From assembly GCA_031258205.1 (NCBI GenBank), contig JAIRNE010000089.1, positions 1 through 42,127 of the forward strand: a DNA stretch of 42,127 nucleotides, read 5' to 3'. The translations under genes were made by a program, and so were the position numbers. Below are positions 36,267 through 42,127 of this stretch, in pieces. This stretch comes from Campylobacteraceae bacterium. GTDB taxonomy: Bacteria > Campylobacterota > Campylobacteria > Campylobacterales > Campylobacteraceae. Under the pieces are notes generated by a model. That model had not been told where the DNA came from. It searched no databases and saw only the letters and a list, made by a program, of their open reading frames with translations. Position 1 is the first letter of the stretch. The number at the start of each line of letters is the position of its first letter.

Positions 36267-36275
36267 ACTTAAAGT

Positions 36276-38435
36276 ATGGAAAAGATGGTTTTAGGCATAG
36301 CCATAGGCTTGAGCGCTCATGGGCTTAGCGGCGTCAAAACCGTTACCGCAAGCTTAAAAGAGCTTAGTCAAATGGCGGCAAAAACAAAAACAGGCATAGC
36401 GGGACTTCAAAAAGAACTTCAAGCATATGATAAAAACTTGTCCGAGATAGGCTCTTTGCAAGCTAACAACGCCGCTTTAAGAAGTAAACTTATAGGGATA
36501 GGCAAAATCGGCGCTATGCTTGGCGGCGGCAAATCCGTAAGTTTGGCGATAGAGTATGAAAATGCCATGGCAGATATAAAAAAAGTTGTTGAGTTTACAA
36601 GCAAAGAGCAGGAAAATCTTTTTGCGCAGCAGATATTGCATCTTTCGCGCGACATTCCTCTTGCCGCAGCCGAACTTGCGCAAATTACGGCAAGCGGCGG
36701 GCAAATGGGTATAGCTGCCGACCAATTGATGGAGTTTACCGAAGTCGTTGCAAAAATGAAAACGGCTTTTGATATGAGCGCAGACGATGCGAGCCGCTCT
36801 ATGGCGACGATAATGAACGTTTACTCACTTGGCATTAAAGAGGCAAAAGAGCTTGGCGACGCTATGAATACGGTATCAAACACGGTAGGCGTAAAAGCAA
36901 GAGACGTAACTGAAGTTATGGCGCGCATCGGCGGTAATGCAAAAGTTTTTGGGCTAACAAGCGAGCAAGCCGCCGCGCTTTCATCTACATTTTTATCTCT
37001 TGGCAAAAGTCCGCAGATAGCCGGAACGGCTATAAATTCTATGCTGTCCAAACTTGCAACGGCAGATACGCAAGGCAAGGATTTTCAAGATACGCTTGAG
37101 AGTATAGGACTTAGCGCGGTTGACTTAAAAGATATGATACAAGCCGACGCGGGGGCAGCTATAGATATAGTTTTAGACTCTCTTGCGGGAGTGGATAAAT
37201 CCGAACAGTTGACGGTCTTGAAAAAACTGTTCGGAGAGGGGATTTCGGACGATATGGCTCTTTTGGTCGGAAGTCTTGGACAGTATAGAAAAGCGCTTGG
37301 CAGCGTTGCCGATAAAACCAAATATATGGGGAGTATGCAAAGAGAGTTTGACGCGCGCAGTAAAACGACAGGCAACAGCATAACAAAAATGAAAAATGCG
37401 TTTTCAGAACTTGGCATAGGGATAGGCAATGCTTTTTTGCCTTTACTGAATTCGATGGCAAAAGGTATTGCATTTTTGATACAGCGTATAGTAGATTTTA
37501 TGAATAAGTATAAAACTTTATCGGAAATTATTATATACGGTATCGGCGCATTAATGGCTGTAAAAACGGCTTCCATAGCTTTAGCTATCGCAAAAAATAC
37601 TCTAAGGATAGCGACTCTAAGGTCGGCAAACGCGTCTATTTTTTCGCGTATCGCAGCTCTTGCCGAGAGCGGCGCAACGACCGCAGGCACGGCGGCGCTT
37701 ATAAGAAAAACGGCGGCTTTAAAATTGGCTTCGATAAGGACGCTTCTTTTTACAAACAGTGTTAATTTTTTAAAAGGTTCTCTTATGCTTGCGAGCGGCG
37801 GCATACAATTTATGTTTGGATGGATAGGCAGCGTGATAAAAGCCATAAGATCATGGACAATTGTACAAGCGGCGTTAAATATTGTTATGACTCTTAATCC
37901 TATAGGGCTTATCATTGCCGCTATTGCCGCCGTGATAGCGATAATAGCCGTATGCGTTACAAAATTTGAATGGGTCAAAAACGTCATAAGCGGCGTTTGG
38001 GAGACGATTAAATTTTTATTTGAGTGGTCGCCTTTAGGACTTTTAGTTAAAGGTGTCGGCGCGGCTATAGATTGGCTGGCTGGTAAATTTGAATGGATAG
38101 GCGCTATAGGCAGTAAAATCGGCGAGTGGTGGGGCGGGATTAAAAGCTTTTTGGGTTTTGGCGGCAGCGAGGATATTGAAGTAAATAAAAATATAAATTC
38201 AAACGGCGTAATTGACAATGTGTATGAACCCGATATCGCGGCTTCGGGAAGTTACGATATGAGCGGCAGTTATGAGGGCGGCGGCGTGAACGTTAATTTT
38301 AACGGGGATTTTCTTATCGGAGTGGGTACGGATGGAAAATTTGATTTTAAAGAGTTTAAAAAAGAGCTTGTTGCCGCCGTTAAAAGCTCTATTGAAAAAG
38401 AGAGGTTCAATATGCAAAACAGGAGTTTGGCATGA
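36276..38435 (+). CDS. Tail tape measure protein (TP901 family)
   Basis: The 719-residue protein contains the TP901 core: SLAIEYENAMADIKKVVEFT, HLSRDIPLAAAELAQITASG, DDASRSMATIMNVYSLGIKE, VFGLTSEQAAALSSTFLSLG and GTAINSMLSKLATADTQGKD. An N-terminal coiled coil and several membrane-like segments (for example IIIYGIGALMAVKTASIALA, LNPIGLIIAAIAAVIAIIAV) complete it. It sets tail length and is ejected into the host envelope. It overlaps the U gene by four bases. Confidence 0.94.
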   Translation: MEKMVLGIAIGLSAHGLSGVKTVTASLKELSQMAAKTKTGIAGLQKELQAYDKNLSEIGSLQANNAALRSKLIGIGKIGAMLGGGKSVSLAIEYENAMADIKKVVEFTSKEQENLFAQQILHLSRDIPLAAAELAQITASGGQMGIAADQLMEFTEVVAKMKTAFDMSADDASRSMATIMNVYSLGIKEAKELGDAMNTVSNTVGVKARDVTEVMARIGGNAKVFGLTSEQAAALSSTFLSLGKSPQIAGTAINSMLSKLATADTQGKDFQDTLESIGLSAVDLKDMIQADAGAAIDIVLDSLAGVDKSEQLTVLKKLFGEGISDDMALLVGSLGQYRKALGSVADKTKYMGSMQREFDARSKTTGNSITKMKNAFSELGIGIGNAFLPLLNSMAKGIAFLIQRIVDFMNKYKTLSEIIIYGIGALMAVKTASIALAIAKNTLRIATLRSANASIFSRIAALAESGATTAGTAALIRKTAALKLASIRTLLFTNSVNFLKGSLMLASGGIQFMFGWIGSVIKAIRSWTIVQAALNIVMTLNPIGLIIAAIAAVIAIIAVCVTKFEWVKNVISGVWETIKFLFEWSPLGLLVKGVGAAIDWLAGKFEWIGAIGSKIGEWWGGIKSFLGFGGSEDIEVNKNINSNGVIDNVYEPDIAASGSYDMSGSYEGGGVNVNFNGDFLIGVGTDGKFDFKEFKKELVAAVKSSIEKERFNMQNRSLA

Positions 38436-38809
38436 TATACAGTTTAGGCGGCTTTAAGTTTGAAAGCAAGGTTTTACCGCAAATATTTAAGCGTACGACA
38501 GAATATAATATCAATGCGCAGGAGCGGATAGGAAATTACACCGCTTTATCTGCCAACAAAAAACAAAAAGAGGAGATAGAGATAAACGGCGTTACCTTGC
38601 CGCTGCAAGGTGCGAAAAACGGTGCGCTTGATAAGTTGTATAAGTTAGCCTCGGAGCAAAAGTCTTATACGCTTGTAACGGGAACGGGCAAGTTTTTAGG
38701 CAAGTTCGCGATAACAAACATAGATGAAGAACAAGGTGCGATAATGGATAACGGCGCATTTTTAGCGCAGAATTTTACGCTTAAACTTATAAGGGATTAC
38801 GATGTATAA
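38432..38809 (+). CDS. Tail protein U (P2 gpU-like)
   Basis: MIYSLGGFKFESKVLPQIFK, then ERIGNYTALSANKKQKEEIE, INGVTLPLQGAKNGALDKLY and LVTGTGKFLGKFAITNIDEE reproduce the P2 gpU family (short start, G.f.f.......l.r....~~~~~r.g..p..q..g...~~i.l.G...P). It has 125 residues as expected and acts in tail completion. Confidence 0.9.
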   Translation: MIYSLGGFKFESKVLPQIFKRTTEYNINAQERIGNYTALSANKKQKEEIEINGVTLPLQGAKNGALDKLYKLASEQKSYTLVTGTGKFLGKFAITNIDEEQGAIMDNGAFLAQNFTLKLIRDYDV

Positions 38810-38990
38810 ATATACGGCGCATAAGGGCGAAAGACTGGATGTTATAGTCTACAAGTATTACGGTACGCTTGCAAATTTTGAGCAAGTTTTGCAGTTAAAC
38901 GCAAGATTGAAACCTATTTTAGAAGATAAAGACGTAGTTTTACTGCCAAGCATACCAAAACAAACGCTAAAAGAGTCGACATTATGGTAG
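38802..38990 (+). CDS. Tail protein X (LysM-like)
   Basis: YTAHKGERLDVIVYKYYGTL, then FEQVLQLNARL and VVLLPSIPKQ is the gpX/LysM pattern (y.t..Gd.ld.i~~~~yG......~vl..Np.L......l.~G~~i.lP). It binds at the baseplate hub near D and V. It overlaps U by eight and D by seven bases. Confidence 0.92.
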   Translation: MYKYTAHKGERLDVIVYKYYGTLANFEQVLQLNARLKPILEDKDVVLLPSIPKQTLKESTLW

Positions 38991-39943
38991 TTAAACCTGC
39001 CTTTAAAATTATAGCGGAAGAGGGAGATATAACTCAAAAAATTGCTAAAAATCTTATAAGTTTAACTTATGAAGATAAGGAAAACCTGCAAAGCGACGAA
39101 ATGAGTTTTACCCTTGCCGCGCTTTATGAAAAAAAGCCTTTTGGAACTAAATTGGAACTGCATTTGGGATATGCGGACAATCTTTTTTTGTGCGGTTTGT
39201 TTACCGTGCAGACGATAACAAAAAATTATCTTGAAAAAACAACCGAAGTAAGAGCAACGGCTGTAAATTTTGCATCGCGGCAGAAAGAAAAAAAGTCGCG
39301 GATATGGGAACAAACGACGCTTGAGGATATTGTCAAAAAAATTGCGGAAGAGGAAAAACTTGATTATGACGTTGATGCGGCGGCAAAAGAGTACACAATC
39401 ATATCAGAATTGCAAGACAATACGGCAAATATGCCTTTTTTAATTATGCTCGGGCATAAAAGAGGGTTTCGCATTTTTCAAAAGAACGATACGATTTACG
39501 TTAGAGACAAGAATGTAAAAATTCAAGAGATAAAGGCTGATACAACCAAAGCGCCGTCAATTTTAACGCTCAAACTAAACTCTTTATATTCGCTTGAAAT
39601 CACCGATGCCAACCGCAATGTGTATGACGCCGTTTTATTAGAATGGCAGGATACAAAGCGCGGCGTTACAAGGGAGCTGAAAATAGGCGGCGGCAATACG
39701 CAAATATACAAAATGAAAATCTCTGAGCCAAAAAGCGACGCCGAAGCGATACAAATTGGCGAGGCAAAGCTGTTCTCTTTGCAAAGAGGCGGCATAACGG
39801 GCAGCTTAGAGACGCAGGGACGAGAGTTTCGCGTCGGACAAAGATTTAAGATTGATGAACTTGACGGGGAGTGGACGGCTAATAGCATATCGCACAATTT
39901 TGACGGTTCGGGATATAAAATATCGGTGGAGTTTGAAGGATAA
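38984..39943 (+). CDS. Late control / tail hub protein D (gp27-like)
   Basis: KPAFKIIAEEGDITQKIAKN, LISLTYEDKENLQSDEMSFT, GTKLELHLGYADNLFLCGLF and ITGSLETQGREFRVGQRFKI are typical of P2 gpD, which forms the central hub onto which the V spike docks. Its length of 319 is normal. It is the last clear late gene; no strong terminator follows, only a dispersed repeat. Confidence 0.92.
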   Translation: MVVKPAFKIIAEEGDITQKIAKNLISLTYEDKENLQSDEMSFTLAALYEKKPFGTKLELHLGYADNLFLCGLFTVQTITKNYLEKTTEVRATAVNFASRQKEKKSRIWEQTTLEDIVKKIAEEEKLDYDVDAAAKEYTIISELQDNTANMPFLIMLGHKRGFRIFQKNDTIYVRDKNVKIQEIKADTTKAPSILTLKLNSLYSLEITDANRNVYDAVLLEWQDTKRGVTRELKIGGGNTQIYKMKISEPKSDAEAIQIGEAKLFSLQRGGITGSLETQGREFRVGQRFKIDELDGEWTANSISHNFDGSGYKISVEFEG

Positions 39944-39946
39944 GAA

Positions 39947-40027
39947 ATGGCAAAACGCGGCAAGCCTCCCCCCCCCGTAATGCCAAGGAGCTTGCGGCGC
40001 GGCATCCAAAACGGGCGCAAAGGTTGA
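39947..40027 (+). pseudogene. Short frame built on a dispersed repeat at the end of the late operon
   Basis: Three bases after the D stop a frame of 26 codons (MAKRGKPPPPVMPRSLRRGI to NGRKG) begins with a plausible gene start but continues through a C9 run and the repeat unit CGTAATGCCAAGGAGC..GGCGCGGCATCC (about 39970-40012). The natural gene, if any, was interrupted. The repeat is the fourth copy of the family. Confidence 0.4.
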
Positions 40028-40046
40028 TTAACCGAATGATTGAGGG

Positions 40047-40277
40047 TTAGCTTAGAGTTGTTTTTAAAATCGGGATTTTGATAAGTCTACTTGATAACTC
40101 ATCATACTCTTTTGCTTTTTTGTACAGCTGTATCCAGCTATCTACAATAGGAGGTACAGTGTTTGTATTTCTGCTCCAATTTAGTACGGTTTCATATTTA
40201 TAACCCGTTATTTCTGCAAATTCTTTTCGGGTTAAACCTATCTCTTTAAGCTCTTTTGTCAGCTCTGCGTTTGTCAT
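40047..40277 (-). CDS. Xre-like HTH protein, 76 aa
   Basis: LTKELKEIGLTRKEFAEITG followed by YKYETVLNWSRNTNTVPPIV is the helix-turn-helix of small phage regulators, with DSWIQLYKKAKEYDELSSRL as the closing helix. AGGAAATG precedes ATG 40277. Facing the end of the late operon and near the integrase, it may regulate late genes, the integrase or the adjacent RNA. Confidence 0.7.
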   Translation of the reverse strand: MTNAELTKELKEIGLTRKEFAEITGYKYETVLNWSRNTNTVPPIVDSWIQLYKKAKEYDELSSRLIKIPILKTTLS

Positions 40278-40300
40278 TTTTCATTTCCTAATTTTAATTT

Positions 40301-40326
40301 AGCCCTATTTCGCCAACAATAGGGCT
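40301..40326. other. Perfect 9-bp inverted repeat in the HTH gene leader
   Basis: AGCCCTATT (40301-40309) and AATAGGGCT (40318-40326) face each other across 8 nt. It lies between the HTH gene start and the -35 of the RNA promoter, sharing a base with the latter. It could be the operator of the HTH protein or a leader hairpin; no T run follows. Confidence 0.45.
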
Positions 40327-40354
40327 TGAAATGTTCTTTAAAATTTAGTATAAT
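40326..40354 (+). promoter_or_regulatory. Near-consensus sigma-70 promoter
   Basis: TTGAAA (40326-40331), 17-bp spacer, TATAAT (40349-40354). It points away from the HTH gene and into the structured non-coding region; no coding frame starts downstream of it. Confidence 0.7.
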
Positions 40355-40360
40355 CTATTC

Positions 40361-40479
40361 AAAAGTTTTAGGCGGAGGGATTTTCACCCTCCTTTAGACT
40401 ACTTTAACCAAGTTTTCAAGAGGTCACCGACTTTGGCGAGTAGCGACCTCTTGAACTTGATTTTAAGCGTCAGCCTAAA
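40361..40479 (+). ncRNA. Candidate small RNA with three-way junction
   Basis: Closing stem P1 TTTAGGC (40367-40373)/GCCTAAA (40473-40479). P2 GGAGGG/CCCTCC (40374-40392) stacks directly on it. P3 is a 15-bp stem: CAAG..TTCAAGAGGTC (40409-40425) with GACCTCTTGAACTTG (40445-40459), two bulged T and a 19-nt loop. The expected transcript start is about 40361. A weak terminator (AACTC..GAGTT then T-rich, about 40511-40540) may end it. The rest of the 348-bp gap has no gene. It matches no RNA family that I recognise. Confidence 0.6.
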
Positions 40480-40540
40480 CTCAATTTTCAAGATTGCCTC
40501 CTTTCAAAAGAACTCTGAAAAGCGAGTTTCCCCTCTTTTC

Positions 40541-40558
40541 ATACTATAATTATAGTAT
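40541..40558. other. 18-bp perfect palindrome
   Basis: ATACTATAATTATAGTAT, followed by two similar TATAGTA..TACGRTA segments (40552-40573 and 40586-40604). This is a possible operator or promoter cluster just beyond the integrase stop. Confidence 0.45.
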
Positions 40559-40625
40559 ATTTTACGGTAGATGTCAAGAATTTTATAGTAAAAATACGAT
40601 AAAATTTAAAAAATTACGTATTTTT

Positions 40626-41831
40626 TTACGAATTTTTGAGGTTATCTAAATAGTCCGACCACCACTGCATAAGTTTCACGCGTTCTAACATGTATTCGGC
40701 ATGGTTATAAGCCGCTTTAACGCCGTTTCGTTCTGAATGAGCCAATTGTCGTTCTATAGCGTCCGAATGGATACCGTGAGCTGAAATATTTTCATGTAAA
40801 ATAGTTGAAGCTATGCCCCTGAAACTATGCGCCACTATTTCGTCTTTTGTGTAATCAAGTCTGCGCAGGGCTTGCACAAGCGTATTTTCGCAAATCGGTC
40901 GCAAATTTGATGTGGGACTTGGAAATAGATATTTACCGTTACCTATTATTTTTTTCACATTTTGAATAATTTCTATTACCTGTTTTGAGAGTGGAATAAT
41001 GTGAGGTGTTTTTGTTTTCATTTTTTCTTTTGGGATGCGCCAAATTTTTTTGTCAAGGTCAATTTCCGACCATTCCGCAAAACGCAAGTTTGCCGGACGC
41101 AAAAAGACATGAGGAGCAAGCTGCAAGGCATATTTTGTAATTAAATTTCCATGATAATTGTCTATGTCCCGCAGCAATTGTCCTAATTTTTTAGGCTCTA
41201 TGATTACGGGGAAATTACGTTTTACGGCTTGTTTAAAAGTGTTTTTTCTATCTATATCGGCTATTATATTGTGAGGCGCGTATTCTTTTGACACTGCAAA
41301 TTTAAAAATGGAATTGAGCGTATTTAGCACTTTACGAAGCGTTTCTAAATACCCTTTTGCTTCTATTATTTCAGCCATTTTTATTACATCTTTAACCGTT
41401 ATTTTTGACGTTTCTAAATTGCCGATTTGGGGATTTATATGATTGCGTAGATAGCCTTCTATGCTCTCTTTATGTGTTAAGCTGATTCTGTCGGCGTTTT
41501 TTTCAAGCCATATTTGCGCAACTTTTTCGAGTGAATTTATTTCATTTTGCAACTTTTTTTTGCGTTTGTCAGTTGGATTGATGCCGTTTTTTACTTGTTT
41601 ATAATATTCTTTATGTTTTTCTCTTGCTTGTGCAAGCGATATCTCCGGATATTTACCGATAGACAGCAGTTGCTCTTTGCCATCTATTTTATATCTAAAA
41701 TGCCAATATTTTACACCTGTTACGTTTATGACTAAGCATAATCCATTTCCATCGAATAACTTATATATTTTATCTTTTGGCTTTGCATTCTTTACTTTCA
41801 ATTCGGATAACGGAGTAACAAGTTTAGGCAT
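40626..41831 (-). CDS. int: Tyrosine integrase, P4 type
   Basis: The 401-residue protein has the DUF4102 arm-binding domain (LSELKVKNAKPKDKIYKLFD, YWHFRYKIDGKEQLLSIGKY), a SAM-like core-binding domain (LEKVAQIWLEKNADRISLTH), and a catalytic domain with R245 (FLRPANLRFAEW), H335 and R338 (AHSFRGIAS), H365 (QLAHSERNG) and nucleophile Y375 (AAYNHAEY). It recombines the tRNA-Ser attB with the phage att. Encoded next to attR and transcribed away from it. An inverted repeat GAGGGTAT..ATACCCTC (41846-41879) in its promoter region suggests autoregulation. Confidence 0.95.
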   Translation of the reverse strand: MPKLVTPLSELKVKNAKPKDKIYKLFDGNGLCLVINVTGVKYWHFRYKIDGKEQLLSIGKYPEISLAQAREKHKEYYKQVKNGINPTDKRKKKLQNEINSLEKVAQIWLEKNADRISLTHKESIEGYLRNHINPQIGNLETSKITVKDVIKMAEIIEAKGYLETLRKVLNTLNSIFKFAVSKEYAPHNIIADIDRKNTFKQAVKRNFPVIIEPKKLGQLLRDIDNYHGNLITKYALQLAPHVFLRPANLRFAEWSEIDLDKKIWRIPKEKMKTKTPHIIPLSKQVIEIIQNVKKIIGNGKYLFPSPTSNLRPICENTLVQALRRLDYTKDEIVAHSFRGIASTILHENISAHGIHSDAIERQLAHSERNGVKAAYNHAEYMLERVKLMQWWSDYLDNLKNS

Positions 41832-41868
41832 GTCCTATCCTTTTTGAGGGTATTAATTTAGTAGTATA

Positions 41869-41897
41869 GTATTATACCCTCTAAATTACCCTTAAAA
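41869..41897. repeat. Right copy of the 29-bp terminal repeat
   Basis: GTATTATACCCTC-N5-TACCCTTAAAA, matching 992-1020 at 27 of 29 positions. It lies 38 bases upstream of the integrase start and 65 bases from attR, so it may be both arm site and integrase operator. Confidence 0.6.
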
Positions 41898-41961
41898 AGT
41901 GTTATTTTATGCGTTTTCATATGTTTTTATGCGTTATCAAAACACTATGAGAAAGCCCTTG

Positions 41962-42027
41962 TTTTGGAGTGTTTAAGTTGTTTTACGTTGTTATGGATTG
42001 TTATGTTCTGGCGGACAGAGAGGGATT
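41962..42027. other. attR: attR
   Basis: Second copy of the 66-bp repeat. Its last 19 bases are the true 3' end of the tRNA, which continues intact to the right. Forty-seven bases of the identity lie outside the tRNA, in its former downstream region. Confidence 0.93.
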
Positions 42028-42100
42028 CGAACCCTCGAAGCCCGATTAAGACTTGCACCCTTAGCAGGGGTGTGGTTTCAGCCAGCTCACCCATCTGTCC
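42009..42100 (-). tRNA. tRNA-Ser(GCU)
   Basis: On the minus strand a 92-nt gene begins GGACAGATGGGTGAGCTGG, has an anticodon loop CTGCTAA (anticodon GCT), a long class II variable arm, the T-loop GGTTCGAATCC and the acceptor end CTGTCC-GCCA with encoded CCA. It reads AGC/AGU codons. Prophage insertion preserves the complete gene. Confidence 0.96.
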
Positions 42101-42127
42101 AATAGCAGGGTTTGAATTATATAGAAG

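Larger units (their letters stand above)
873..42027. mobile_element. Prophage integrated at the 3' end of tRNA-Ser(GCU); mosaic myovirus
   Basis: The element is bounded by a 66-bp perfect direct repeat, has a tyrosine integrase beside attR, an excisionase-like gene beside attL, divergent repressor and cro-like genes, replication genes, and complete head, lysis, baseplate, fibre and contractile-tail modules. Module order is lysogeny and accessory genes (leftward), early genes (rightward), lambda-like head, lysis, P2-like tail. No essential structural gene is visibly missing. Two small reading frames after the fibre genes look shifted. Induction ability cannot be judged from sequence. Confidence 0.93.

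Noticed and set aside
35883-36272. Plus-strand frame of 129 codons before the tape-measure gene
   Set aside because: Its second half is the structured leader element, which occurs non-coding three more times; the first half is antisense to a better small membrane-protein frame.
37085-38218. Long minus-strand frame (377 codons) opposite the tape-measure gene
   Set aside because: It is antisense to a clear TP901 tape measure; its serine/proline/isoleucine-rich composition is typical of a reverse-complement shadow.

Overview
The window carries one essentially complete, tRNA-integrated prophage (873-42027) with a sliver of host chromosome on each side. The host is Gram-negative, because the lysis genes include an inner-membrane spanin and a lipoprotein spanin. 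The AT-leaning base use and heavy use of ATA and AGA codons suggest a Campylobacterota-like bacterium; this is inference, since no ribosomal or core gene is present. Left flank: the end of a DUF6492-type gene (2-679). Right flank: an intact tRNA-Ser(GCU) on the minus strand (42009-42100). A 66-bp perfect direct repeat (873-938 and 41962-42027), containing the tRNA 3' end, marks attL and attR. A P4-type tyrosine integrase (40626-41831) lies next to attR.

Accessory and lysogeny arm (about 940-11000). A leftward operon encodes a small hypothetical protein, a ClpP-family serine protease, a 57-residue protein that abuts the C-terminal scrap of a DNA methyltransferase, and an AlpA-like regulator. 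Divergent from it is a two-gene operon: a GHKL ATPase fused to a PD-(D/E)XK nuclease-like domain, plus an unknown 129-residue partner. This is the best candidate here for an undescribed defence system. Next come a RelE/RHH toxin-antitoxin pair and a BcgI-like type IIB restriction-modification pair. The R-M pair sits between two copies (187 of 188 bases identical) of the antitoxin promoter and gene start. Two S24-type repressors, one with and one without catalytic residues, complete the arm. A 15-bp operator-like dyad (AGTAC-N5-GTAYT) occurs twice at the repressor/cro-like divergent promoter and twice between the protease operon and the GHKL operon, suggesting that the lysogeny switch also controls the defence genes.

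Early and replication genes (10787-14631): cro-like and RHH regulators, small proteins, a DnaB-type helicase and two tandem paralogous winged-helix replication proteins.

Late genes (14631-39943) describe a mosaic myovirus. The head is lambda-like: terminase small and large subunits, gpW-like joiner, portal, fused prohead protease-capsid, gpFII/gpU-like connectors. A lysis cassette follows (muramidase, spanins, holin). The tail is P2-like: V, W, J, I, two tail-fibre genes, sheath, tube, E/E', tape measure, U, X, D. An Abi_2/AbiF-type HEPN gene is inserted backwards between terminase and portal and is flanked by RNA-structure candidates.

The most unusual non-coding features are four copies of a structured leader in front of tail genes, with compensatory changes in one hairpin and a loop able to pair with the Shine-Dalgarno region; candidate -1 frameshift sites in the tail chaperone gene and in a DUF1353 gene; and a roughly 120-nt three-way-junction RNA candidate beside the integrase, driven by a near-consensus promoter. 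A dispersed host-type repeat family (cores like GTCATTGCGAGC) appears at least four times. One copy has inserted at the start of the muramidase gene with an 11-bp duplication.
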